Assembly: GCF_031143425.1 (NCBI RefSeq)
Contig: NC_090444.1
Location: forward strand, 1,347,142,323-1,347,206,322
Direction of reading: 5' to 3'
Length of the DNA stretch: 64,000 nucleotides
Source of the DNA: Pleurodeles waltl
Taxonomy: Eukaryota > Chordata > Amphibia > Caudata > Salamandridae
Shown: piece by piece, positions 44,444-53,575 of the stretch
Layout: each line of letters starts with the position of its first letter
Position numbering within the stretch: position 1 is the first letter of the stretch
Translations under genes and position numbers: made by a program
Notes under the pieces: generated by a model
The model's input: only the letters and a program-made list of their open reading frames with translations
The model's database searches: none
What the model was told of the DNA's origin: nothing

Positions 44444-46352
44444 GCTTCCACCATTTCCCACTCACTCCTCTCCTGTAGGGGGAAGATTACAGCATTTTCT
44501 CACCAAATGGGAGACTGTTACGTCGGACACTTGGGTTCTCAGTGTTGTGGGAAAAGGCTACACCCTTCCCTTTCGGGAGTTTCCGCCCCTCATCCCGCCC
44601 CGCCCTTCGTATTGTTCACAAGAACACCTCCTGTTGCTAGAACAGGAGGTAGAAGTCCTCCTTTTAAAGGGCGCGGTGGAGTTGGTCCCGGAGCAGGAAA
44701 GGGGTCAAGGAGTTTACTCAAGGTATTTCCTGATTCCCAAGAAGGATGGTCGTTTGAGACCAATTCTGGACCTGAGGATCTTGAATTGGTTCCTCAAGCA
44801 GGAAAAGTTCAAGATGCTGACCCTAGCACAGGTGCTTTTGGCGTTGAACATGGAAGACTGGATGGTGTCTGTCGACTTGCAGGATGCTTACTTTCATATC
44901 CCGATACTCAAGTCACACAGGAAGTATCTCCGGTTTGTGGTGGGATCGCAACACTACCAGTTTGCGGTCCTTCCGTTTGGTCTTACTTCAGCACCTCGAG
45001 TCTTCACGAAGGTGATGTCGGTGGTTGCGGCAGAGCTCAGAAGGAAGGGGATAGCAGTATTCCCTTACTTGGACGATTGGTTGATCAAAGCCAAGTCCCC
45101 GGAGCTTGTGTTGCGTCATCTGCAGTCAACAACCCAGTTGTTGTTCGACCTGGGCTTTTCGGTGAACGAGCCCAAATCTCACCTGGAGCCCTCTCAGCGC
45201 CTCCTGTTCATAGGGGCAGTAGTGGATACAACATTGGGTCGGGCCTTTCCTCCGCCTCAGCGGATTCAAGATATTCAGGATTTGGTTCCAATGTTTCGAA
45301 ATGGAGCGGTAGTTCCAGTCCTCAAGGTCCTTCGTCTGCTCGGTCTTTTTGCCTCCTGCATTCTGTTGGTCACGCATGCTCGCTGGCACATGAGGGCTCT
45401 TCAGTGGTGCCTCCGAAGGCAGTGGTCTCAACACAGAGGGGATCTAGAGGGTACTGTCAAGATCTCCAGAGATGCTGCTGTGGATTTGAAGTGGTGGATT
45501 GCAAGCAACAATCTTTCACAAGGAAAGCCGTTCCAGCAGTCGCCACCAGTGGCCACAGTCATAACAGATGCTTCCACTCTAGGGTGGGGAGCTCATCTGG
45601 GGGATCTGGAGATCAAAGGTCTTTGGTCTCCAGAGGAACAGATTTTTCACATCAATCTGTTAGAGTTACGGGCTGTACGTCTGGCTCTCAAGGCCTTCCT
45701 CCCTTCCCTTCGTGGTCAGTCGGTACAGGTCCTAACGGACAATACTACCACGATGTGGTACATAAACAAGCAGGGAGGAGTGGGGTCGTACCTTCTCTGC
45801 AGAGAAGCTCTTCGATTATGGTCCTGGGCAAAGGACCATCGGATTTGCTTGATAGCAAACCATCTGGCCGGAGTCTTGAACGTGCGTGCGGACAGTCTCA
45901 GTCGCCACTTCTCGGCAGACCACGAGTGGCGTCTCCATCCAGATCAAGTCCGTTTAATCTTCCAGAAGTGGGGGTTTCCTCGGGTAGATCTGTTCGCCAC
46001 TCGAGAGAACGCGCATTGTCCGTTGTTCTGCAGCCTTCAGTATCCGATGCAGGAAGCGTTGGGGGACGCGTTTCAAATGACCTGGTGCGGCCAGTTGCTT
46101 TACGCGTTTCCTCCCATACCCTTGATTCCTCGAGTATTGAGGAAGATTCGCCAAGACCGGGCTCTAGTAATCTTAATAGCTCCGGATTGGCCAAGGAGGG
46201 TGTGGTACTCCGACCTTCTCCAACTCTCAACGTGCCCGCCGCTCCGTCTCCCTTTCAGGGCAGACCTCCTCTCACAGTCGCAGGGGCAGGTTCTACACCC
46301 CAACCTCCAGAGTCTGCACCTACATGCCTGGAGATTGAACGGGGCAACCTGA
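44100..46352 (+). CDS. DIRS reverse transcriptase, RNase H and methyltransferase-like protein
   Basis: 750 codons, overlapping gag by 344 bp in another frame; the true start is unknown. The RT (about residues 145-400) has a SVDLQDAYFHIPI motif, a QFAVLPFGL stretch and the catalytic YLDD at 323-326. RNase H (about 480-620) has VITDASTLGWG, an NLLELRAV motif with the acidic residue, and LTDNTT. The last 120 residues (VDLFATREN ... YAFPPIPLIPRVL ... APDWPRRVWY) match the DAM-methyltransferase-like domain seen in DIRS elements, whose role is uncertain. It copies the element RNA and degrades it from hybrids. No stop or frameshift seen. Confidence 0.88.
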   Translation: MYSPHCWISRLMGTNCLGLRLIRPWNVLRRAGPRLSRWDSKLLLPRPLPDSSGGFVDLGVALPPLPFGEDISNLPLPTPIDLLGGGVGSAPGEPLSSTLPLPHPLAGCSRGSSLRLPPFPTHSSPVGGRLQHFLTKWETVTSDTWVLSVVGKGYTLPFREFPPLIPPRPSYCSQEHLLLLEQEVEVLLLKGAVELVPEQERGQGVYSRYFLIPKKDGRLRPILDLRILNWFLKQEKFKMLTLAQVLLALNMEDWMVSVDLQDAYFHIPILKSHRKYLRFVVGSQHYQFAVLPFGLTSAPRVFTKVMSVVAAELRRKGIAVFPYLDDWLIKAKSPELVLRHLQSTTQLLFDLGFSVNEPKSHLEPSQRLLFIGAVVDTTLGRAFPPPQRIQDIQDLVPMFRNGAVVPVLKVLRLLGLFASCILLVTHARWHMRALQWCLRRQWSQHRGDLEGTVKISRDAAVDLKWWIASNNLSQGKPFQQSPPVATVITDASTLGWGAHLGDLEIKGLWSPEEQIFHINLLELRAVRLALKAFLPSLRGQSVQVLTDNTTTMWYINKQGGVGSYLLCREALRLWSWAKDHRICLIANHLAGVLNVRADSLSRHFSADHEWRLHPDQVRLIFQKWGFPRVDLFATRENAHCPLFCSLQYPMQEALGDAFQMTWCGQLLYAFPPIPLIPRVLRKIRQDRALVILIAPDWPRRVWYSDLLQLSTCPPLRLPFRADLLSQSQGQVLHPNLQSLHLHAWRLNGAT

Positions 46353-47380
46353 GTTCCTTCTCTCTCCCGCCTGAGGTAGTGGATGTTATATTAGCGGCCA
46401 GGCGACACTCCACTAAATCTATCTACGCTAATAGGTGGTCTAAATTTGTTGCGTGGTGTGGAGAGAGGCAGATTGATCCTTTACATGCTCATCTATCGGA
46501 CGTTTTGTCTTTTGCTCTATCTCTGGCGCAGAAAGGTTGTGCAGTGGCTACCATTAAAGGTTATTTATCGGCCTTGTCAGCCTTCATATGTCTTCCAGAC
46601 CAACCATCTTTATTTAAATCCCCTATTGTTATCAGATTCTTGAAAGGTCTTCTAAATCAATATCCTCCAAAGCCATTCGTTATGCCGCAATGGGATTTGT
46701 CCTTAGTCCTGACTTTCCTTATGGGGTCCCCTTTTGAACCTATGCATTCTTGCCCCTTGAGGTATTTGGTTTTAAAAACAGTCTTCCTGATAGCTATAAC
46801 ATCAGCAAGGAGAGTGAGTGAGTTGCAGGCCTTATCAGTAAAACCCCCTTATACAACTTTTTATGCGGATAAGGTGGTGTTGAGGACCAAGGCTGCTTTC
46901 CTCCCGAAGGTTGTTTCACCCTTCCATTTGGCTCAGGCCATTACTTTGTCCACGTTCTATCCTCCGCCTCATCCTTCCAAAGAGGAAGAAAGACTGCACC
47001 GTCTGGACCCAAAGAGAGCGTTGAGCTTCTTTATCGATAGAACAAAGGATTTCAGGCTGGAGGATCAGCTGTTTATTGGATACGTGGGCAAGAGGAGAGG
47101 AAAGGCAGTCCACAAGAGAACACTATCCAGGTGGGTTGTTCTTTGCATTAAAATATGTTACTCTTTGGCAAAGAAGGATCCTCCTGAGGGCATTAGAGCT
47201 CATTCCACCAGAGCTAAGTTGGCCACTTCGGCCTTAGCCAGAGGTGTTCCTGTGGTCGACATCTGCAAGGCCGCAACTTGGTCGTCCCTTCACACTTTTG
47301 CAAAACATTACTGTTTAGATTCTGAGGTTAGAAGGGACGGCCATTTTGCACGGTCAGTGCTGCAGGATTTCTTGGTTTGA
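44507..47380 (+). CDS. DIRS tyrosine recombinase (integrase)
   Basis: 957-codon frame; the recombinase proper is the last 330 residues or so (from about 46340). Residues 625-720 form the N-terminal SAM-like core-binding domain. The catalytic domain has Arg768/769 in a TSARRVSEL motif, H899-x2-R902 in HSTRAKLA, Trp925 and the nucleophile Tyr935 (TAC at 47309-47311). The first 600 or so codons overlap the RT ORF in another frame and are Ser/Gly-rich with no domain, so the real start is probably much later. It integrates circular cDNA without target duplication. The frame matches gag, from which it is separated by a single TAG at 44441. Confidence 0.87.
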   Translation: MGDCYVGHLGSQCCGKRLHPSLSGVSAPHPAPPFVLFTRTPPVARTGGRSPPFKGRGGVGPGAGKGSRSLLKVFPDSQEGWSFETNSGPEDLELVPQAGKVQDADPSTGAFGVEHGRLDGVCRLAGCLLSYPDTQVTQEVSPVCGGIATLPVCGPSVWSYFSTSSLHEGDVGGCGRAQKEGDSSIPLLGRLVDQSQVPGACVASSAVNNPVVVRPGLFGERAQISPGALSAPPVHRGSSGYNIGSGLSSASADSRYSGFGSNVSKWSGSSSPQGPSSARSFCLLHSVGHACSLAHEGSSVVPPKAVVSTQRGSRGYCQDLQRCCCGFEVVDCKQQSFTRKAVPAVATSGHSHNRCFHSRVGSSSGGSGDQRSLVSRGTDFSHQSVRVTGCTSGSQGLPPFPSWSVGTGPNGQYYHDVVHKQAGRSGVVPSLQRSSSIMVLGKGPSDLLDSKPSGRSLERACGQSQSPLLGRPRVASPSRSSPFNLPEVGVSSGRSVRHSRERALSVVLQPSVSDAGSVGGRVSNDLVRPVALRVSSHTLDSSSIEEDSPRPGSSNLNSSGLAKEGVVLRPSPTLNVPAAPSPFQGRPPLTVAGAGSTPQPPESAPTCLEIERGNLSSFSLPPEVVDVILAARRHSTKSIYANRWSKFVAWCGERQIDPLHAHLSDVLSFALSLAQKGCAVATIKGYLSALSAFICLPDQPSLFKSPIVIRFLKGLLNQYPPKPFVMPQWDLSLVLTFLMGSPFEPMHSCPLRYLVLKTVFLIAITSARRVSELQALSVKPPYTTFYADKVVLRTKAAFLPKVVSPFHLAQAITLSTFYPPPHPSKEEERLHRLDPKRALSFFIDRTKDFRLEDQLFIGYVGKRRGKAVHKRTLSRWVVLCIKICYSLAKKDPPEGIRAHSTRAKLATSALARGVPVVDICKAATWSSLHTFAKHYCLDSEVRRDGHFARSVLQDFLV

Positions 47381-47426
47381 CCATTTAGGCACCCACCGCC
47401 GGGCGTGGTACTGCTTTGGGACTCTA

Positions 47427-47535
47427 TTCATGAGGTGAGGAATCCACAGGTAGTTGTATCCATCAGAAGAACGAGTTACTTACCTTCGGTAACGACTTTT
47501 CTGGTGGATACATTAGCTACCTGTGGATTCCTCAC
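47427..47535 (+). repeat. DIRS internal complementary region
   Basis: 47427-47468 is the reverse complement of the left outer end, and 47469-47535 that of the right outer end (48016-48080). The junction is GAA/GAACGAG at 47468/47469. DIRS elements use such a region as splint for joining cDNA ends into a circle. It sits just 3' of the recombinase stop. Confidence 0.88.
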
Positions 47536-47619
47536 GGTCCCACCCGCCTCCCCGTTGCCTTTATGGTCTTGCCAAGTAATCCTTGAGTGTGCTCCTCTTG
47601 GTCTTTGAGGGTGCAATAG

Positions 47620-47712
47620 ATGTATATATATAATATATTTATATATATATAGGTATATGTGTATATATCTTTATGTATATACTTGGTGTGTGTATATATT
47701 TTAAAAGAGAGA

Positions 47713-47750
<38 letters not shown>
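47620..47750. repeat. AT-rich/(AT)n microsatellite in DIRS 3' untranslated region
   Basis: TATATA-rich from 47620 and a pure AT repeat at about 47717-47746. The miniature copy has its counterpart at 33224. Confidence 0.8.
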
Positions 47751-47752
<2 letters not shown>

Positions 47753-47845
47753 TAAAAAGATTTACAGTTATTCATACAATGTGGTGTATTTTTACAATAT
47801 AATGGATGTTGCTTTGTTCTTTCATTGCATTGCCTGGTTGTTCTC

Positions 47846-48080
47846 ATGCACGTAAAAAATGATTGGTACTGACGTCCGCACGTCGTCGAGGACCTCTTAT
47901 TGCCTGTATGACGTCAGACGGCGTCGCGTGCGAGACAGTGACGTCCTCGTCGACGTGCAGAGACTAGTAAGAAGATTTCCGTAGAATGCTGGCGCCATGG
48001 GAGTATTCATGAGGTGAGGAATCCACAGGTAGCTAATGTATCCACCAGAAAAGTCGTTACCGAAGGTAAGTAACTCGTTC
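47846..48080 (+). repeat. DIRS right inverted terminal repeat
   Basis: Reverse complement of the left repeat, with an additional outer segment containing AGTCGTTACCGAAGGTAAG and ending AACTCGTTC. The complement of this outer segment is found in the internal complementary region, which fixes the element end at 48080. Confidence 0.88.
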
Positions 48081-48222
48081 ATTACATCAATTATGGCATC
48101 TTCTATGACATCATTGATAATATCACTGTAACATCTGCAGTAAAATAATTGATTAGAAAACTGTGGATGGAGAGTTATAGTTAACTTAGGGCACGACTTA
48201 CTTGAAATAATTCTAACTATAA
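48081..48222. mobile_element. right half of palindromic short repeat split by DIRS
   Basis: Continues the match to 40413-40559 (TGACATCATTGATAATATCAC, GAAAACTGTG, TTAGGGCAC). Confidence 0.6.
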
Positions 48223-49592
48223 CAGCTGAATTTTTATGGCTTTGTGCCTGTAAAACCTGAACCTAACTATATCGTCCCTGCAAACTTTGTTTTTTTAGTG
48301 AATTCACTGGAAAAATAAAGGTTACAGGTACATTATAGTTAGGAAATAGAATTTAAAAAAACATAAAAATTAACTTAACAAAACCAAAGTTTACAGGGAT
48401 GTCATAGTTAGGCTCACATTTTGAACCTACCAAACTATAGAAATCCACCTGTTATAGTTAGCAGCAGAAAGCAGACTTTGTTTGCTTTTGCTTGGTGGAA
48501 GCTGTTAGCTCCCACCAAGCACAAGCAAAAAGTGATGTCATGGGGTGGGCACCCGAGGACATAGCAGGAGCTGGCCCTGGGGGGGTGGCGATCCCCAGGG
48601 CCATCATTGGCTCCTCCAGGGGGGCATTGCAGCCCCTCTTCAATGACTATTGCCCAGGGCTCAGGTGTCCAAAACTGACCTCCTTCACTATTTTTTTGAT
48701 GCAGTCCTGGGGAGGTGGTCTCCGGAGCTGCAGGGGGGCAGCACAGACTCCCCATCCATTTTATATTTCTCCCCAGGGAGGTGGCGGTCCCCAGGGCTGC
48801 TGGGGGGCAGGTGACCCTCTGCATCCATTCTATATATTTCACCCGGGGAGGTGGCGGTTCCAGGGGCTACTGGGAGGCCGGGGAGGCTGGGCAGCCCACC
48901 CATTCAATTGTGAGATGCCCCCGGAACCAAGCCCATCCAGGGGCTTTTGTGAAAGAAGCATGGGAGCTCACACCCTGATTTCCGCCGAAAAACAAAATGC
49001 TTTTTTGCTGTGGGGGGTCACCAGAGTAAAGTGTTCAAGATGACTCCACCCTGGCCCCTTTTGTTTTTTTTTCATCATTTTTTTTCAGGGACTCGGCTGA
49101 AGCCAAGTCCCAACATGGCTGTCAACACTTCTTTGTTGTAGTGTTGGCAGCCAATCATATCTCAGCATGAGATTGAGAGAGTTCCCTATATATGCAAATG
49201 TGTTTTTTTAATTTAATTTCTCAAAAACTACTGAACAGATTTATTCCAGATAACAATAAGACCTCTTTCGGGACCAAGAGCTACCTTTCTGCCAAACTTG
49301 GTTTAATTCCGTCCAGTGGTTTTGGCGCTATGGCTGTTCAAAATACCTATGGAAAAATGAATGGGGAAAATGTGTTTTGGGACCACCCTTTTTCTCTGCC
49401 CCTGCTTGACAGATCACCCCAAAGCTTTCCATTCAGCGGCTGAAGTGATATCTGTTGTTTTTTAAATAATTTTGTGAAGATTCATCAAACAGCATTAAAG
49501 GTATTTGCAAAACAAAAAACAAGTTTTCTATAAAAAATTAAGTCCTAACTATATCTACTTAGTGGTACAATATACAAATATATATATATTAT

Positions 49593-49632
<40 letters not shown>

Positions 49633-49740
49633 GTGACATTATCAATGATTTCATAGAACACGTCATGAGTGATGTATTAGGTGAGGTCATAAGCAGTGCA
49701 TGGCGAGTGTGCAATTTATAGTTATACTTTAACCTTTGGT
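48223..49740. repeat. unclassified interspersed repeat with internal minisatellite and microsatellite
   Basis: GTTATAGTTAGG / TTACAGGG words (48295-48420) echo 41885-41980 on the other side of DIRS. About 48703-48905 holds some three GC-rich units of about 70 bp (GGGGAGGTGGCGGT ... CATCCATTCTATAT). 49200-49500 is a single-copy-looking AT-rich part, and 49580-49627 is a (TA)n run. The open frames at 48492-49043 follow the GC-rich units and are not genes. Confidence 0.45.
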
Positions 49741-49839
49741 TTTCTCAGAACATTTCTAAGGTTTTTTTCAATGTAAAGTAGGCTATTGCTATACCTAAAT
49801 ATAACACCAGTTTAACTTTTGCACATTTATTACTAGAGT

Positions 49840-51790
49840 GCTCTACATACCATGTCTTCTTGGGCCAACTTTTTCGCCCTGACACCTCCTGTTTCTGAAC
49901 CCTTTTTTGTTGGCTTTTAGGACTCACCACTGCAAATTAGTGTTCAAATGCTTGTGCTCTTCCCCTTAAATATGGCACAATTGTCTTACACTTGATTGGT
50001 AAATGTAATTTACCTGTAAATCCCTTGTATGTGGTACTACAAGTACACAGGGCCTGAAACTTTAATGCAGCTAGTGGGCAGCAGCACTCATTGCACCACC
50101 CACTAAAAGTAGCCTTTTAAACATGTATCAGGCATATCATTGTAGCTGTAGTGCAGTGTTAAAATGCCAAGTTAACCTGGCAAAAAAACCTTTTGCCAGG
50201 CCTAAACATTTTTATATACATATAAGCCACCCCTAAAGTAGGCCTTAAACAGCCCAAAGGGCAGGGTGTATTGTATCGAAAAAATAGAACATGTGTTTTT
50301 AAGTTTTACATGTCCTGGTAGGCCTACCTCTCCCGTAGGGTAACATTGGATCACATTGTTGAATTAGTAACGTATGATTGGGAGCAGGTTGAACTGACAT
50401 GTTTGGACTCTAATGAATTCTAATTTAAAATGTTCTTTAATTGTAAAGTTGGATTTTAGATTACAATTTTAAAAATGCTACTGTTAGAAAGTTGCCATTT
50501 TCCTGCCCTAAACTTTCTGAGGCCTTCAGGTGCCTGGGCCTGCTAACAGCTCCCTCTTCACGTATGGCTATTGGACACAAACAGAGAACAATAGCAACTG
50601 GGTATAGCTGGGAGAGGGCCATCCTGCAAAGACGGTAGGGGCGGAGCTGTTCCCTGCCCCACTTCCACTTCAAAGGAAACTGTCACCAGCCTTTGGTCAC
50701 CATAGACCTATTAGAGCTTAGACAGGGGAAGAACAGGGAAGGATTGAACTTTCCAGAATGATATGTGAGGGTGGACTACAGGTTTCCCCCACTTCAAAGG
50801 GTGGTACCATATATATATATGTGACCTCCAGGATCACTCATCAGTGCACTCCTGGACCTGTAGAAGACTTCAGGACTGCCTTCTCCTTTAGATGACTGCC
50901 CTGCTGCCTGAAGCCTGCCTTGTTCTTCGGAGGACTGCCCTAACGCTTAAGGCATTGCCTTGCTGCTTGAAGGAGAGAGGACTATATCCTTGAACCCAGG
51001 ACTTCCAGAGTGACACCAATGGTCAGTTAACTGACCTCCTGTTCTGAGCAACAGAATCACAACAAGTTCCATAGGCCCTCCCCTGCAACTGCCCAATTAA
51101 CCTACTGCAACTGGCCATGCATGGACCAGCAACTAGACCTGCCTGGACCTTCAACTAGACCTGCCTGAGCCCTGCTGGCCTCTGCTCGAGTGAATTCCAG
51201 ATCCCCAAGAGGTGCCTTACTGGGTCCTGGACCCTTGTTTGACACCAGATGAAAGCTTCTTCTATTAAATCCTGAAGTCTTGAATTCTGCGCACCACAAT
51301 TTGAAAAAGTAATTTCTTCAGCTGGACTAACCTGGTCCCTGTATCTGTCCTCCACTCCATCATGGGGGCCTGAACTTCTGACTTTGTCTCGGGCTAGCGC
51401 GAACTGATACCCACAGTTAAAGCTTTGTACTTCTTGGTGCTGTCTTTATTTGAACCTTGAAGACAGTATATCTCCAGTTCTACTGATTGGATTTTTCTTG
51501 TTTTGGTCACATTTTATTTATTACATTTGTCTCAATGTTTCTAAATTTGTGTGGGATATCTCTTGTGTTGTGTTATCACTTTATTACTGTTTGTGTGCTG
51601 CATAAATACTTAACACAGTACCTATAAGTAAGCCTGACAGCTTTGGTGCCAAGCTACCACAGGGTTAAGCACAGGTTGAGTTAGTGCCAGAGCGGAGATC
51701 TCAGTCAACTATTGGTTTACGAGGTAAAGCTTACCAACTCAGCAGGGAGAGTCCCAGCATCTTAGGCCAAGGGACCTTTGATGTTAGATT
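49840..51790 (+). repeat. decayed relative of the long LTR family
   Basis: Shares order and words with the minus-strand LTR at 37990-40203 (CACCTCCTGTTT, TTGTTGG, TAGGACTC, then CTAGTGGGCAGCAGCACT) and, near the end, GCCAAGCTACCACAGGG. The ends are not sharp and no target duplication was found. No internal genes. Confidence 0.5.
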
Positions 51791-52562
51791 AGTTTAACCA
51801 GGAGCTGTACATCAATTAAATAATCTCACACTTTCAAGATTGGTTTTCAGTCAACAATGAGTGTTGGTGTGAGTTGAAAAGTTTTTTGTACCAGTATTTT
51901 TATTAGTGCCTCTTTATTAAAATCAGCATATGATATCTTCAATATCAATCCTTAATCAATAAATCAAATTAAGCATGCAATATAAGTGTGTTAAGCGTGT
52001 TCCATAAAGGAAAGAATCCCTATTTTAAGATTAAGGACAGCGTTAGGCAGAACAAGAAAATGCTGCCAGTCAGAACCAATAAAGAGTTCCAAATCGAGAG
52101 GTCAAAGCATAAAACTTCATAGTCAAATATCAGTTAGCAATAAAAGCAGAACTTCCCATAAAGAGAGGTTCAAGAAACTCAGTAGAGTCTCAGAGCAGCA
52201 TAGATTTGGGCAGGGAAAGTGCAATGAAGAGCAATGAGACAACCTACTATAAGAACTTGCATTTATATAGACATCATAATATAAGCCTTTACAACATCTT
52301 TCTCCAGCCAGCCAATCAGCTTTCACTGTCTTCATAGGACCAGGAACACCTTGTTGTCTTCTCCCCAGGAATACAATAGTCCACAAACAGCAATGTTTAA
52401 TTGAATGATTTTTATCAACTACTTCGAATAAATCCACAAGGGTTCTCATCATTTTCTTTCCTTTATAAACTGCTGTTTCATGGTTACGTTTCTACATTTC
52501 CTCACTAAAACACAAGTTACCTATTCATTCACTCTTCTAGGTCTTTGTATGTTTAGAAACAT
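51791..52562. other. no recognised feature
   Basis: AT-rich with small minus-strand frames only. Confidence 0.5.
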
Positions 52563-52571
52563 TTTCTAAAC

Positions 52572-53566
52572 GGGAAATGCCCTTAAGGCCGACTCCGTAA
52601 CAACGAAGTCCTGGTTAACAAAAGCGAAAAAACGCTTTCCTTAACCACAACTTTGTGGTTTTGTGCCTTAACCACGCATGTGTTGAACAACACGCATGCG
52701 TGGTTAAGGCACAAACAAGGGAGTCGGCAGAAGAGGACGACGCGATGAGGTGACGACTCAGGTAAGGTTTAGGGCCGGGGTGGGGGGTCGGTGTATTTTC
52801 TGTTTTAGGGGCCGGTGGGGGGTCGGGTTTTAAGTTTAGGGCTGGGGGGTGGGGGGGTCGGGTATTTTCTGTTTTAGGGGTGGGGGTCGGGGTTTTAGTT
52901 TTAGGGGCGGGGGTCGGAGTATTTTCTGTTTTAGGGGTGGGGGGGTCAGGGTTTTAGTTTTAGGGCCGGGGGGTCAGGGTATTTTCTGTTTTAGGGGCGG
53001 GTGGGGGGTCGGGTTTTAGTTTTAGGGGCGGGAATGGGGGGTCAGGATATTTTCAGTTTTAGGGGTGGGGGTGGAGGGTTGTGGTTTTAGGTGTGGGTTG
53101 GGGGTCGGGTAATTTTAGGGGTGGGGTGGGGGGTTGGGGGTGATTTAGGTTTAGGGGCAGGGTGGGGGGCTCGGAGTAGTTTTAGGGGTGGTGGTTGGGG
53201 TACTTTAGGTTTCAGGGATGGGGTGGGGGTTGGGGTTGTTTTAGGTTTTGGGGTAGGGTGGGGGTCACGGTAATTTTAGGGAGGAGGTGGGGTAGTTTTA
53301 GGGGCAAGGGTGGGGGGTTGGTGTGGTTTTAGGGGAATAGTGGGGGGTCGTGGTAATTTTTAGGGGTGGGGGTGAGGGGCCAGGGGGGACGCATGCAGGA
53401 ACAATGGATGCCTATCACTAATGCCTTTACCAGGAATGCCTTTACAACGAAAAATCATTGTTAAGGCATTCGTGGTAAAGGCATTAGTGGTAACAACGAG
53501 GTCGTTGTTCCGACCTCGTTGTTCAGGCATTCGTTGTTCCGACAGGCGTCGTTCCGACACACATTC
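52572..53566. mobile_element. 995-bp element: hairpin flanks around a G-rich minisatellite
   Basis: Flanked by the 9-bp direct repeat TTTCTAAAC (52563-52571 and 53567-53575). The left flank has hairpins (TTAACCACGCATG / CATGCGTGGTTAA near 52670-52712; AAGCG/CGCTT near 52624). The core (about 52770-53390) is a degenerate GGGGTGGGGGGTCGGG-TTTTAG array dominated by G-runs on the + strand. The right flank has more hairpins (AATGCCTTTACCA ... TGGTAAAGGCATT near 53405-53480; AACAACGAGGTCG / CGACCTCGTTGTT near 53493-53524). No coding capacity. A 9-bp duplication would suit a Mutator-type element, but terminal inverted repeats are weak. Confidence 0.55.
52770..53390 (+). repeat. G-rich minisatellite, potential G-quadruplex array
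   Basis: Units of roughly 25-60 bp alternate TTTTAGGGG-type runs with GGTCGGG-type runs and TATTTTCTG spacers. Dozens of runs of three or more G lie on the + strand. Confidence 0.75.
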
Positions 53567-53575
53567 TTTCTAAAC

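Larger units (their letters stand above)
42088..48080 (+). mobile_element. complete DIRS-type tyrosine-recombinase retrotransposon
   Basis: About 5.99 kb. Inverted terminal repeats (42088-42286 and 47846-48080) enclose three open frames: gag, RT/RNase H/methyltransferase-like, and tyrosine recombinase. An internal complementary region (47427-47535) joins the complements of the two outer ends, and from it the exact termini can be read: left TTCTGATGG, right AACTCGTTC. No target duplication is visible, as expected for recombinase-mediated insertion of a circle. The copy splits a palindromic short repeat. All catalytic residues I can check are present, so it may be recent. Confidence 0.92.

Noticed and set aside
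44507..46300. Treating the first 600 codons of the recombinase frame as a real domain
   Set aside because: It overlaps the RT gene, is Ser/Gly-rich and shows no motif; kept only as an observation.
48492..49043. 183-codon GC-rich frame
   Set aside because: Runs through 70-bp repeat units; composition-driven.
52600..53530. CRISPR-like array
   Set aside because: Repeats are degenerate G-runs without uniform unit or unique spacers, in a eukaryotic-type context.
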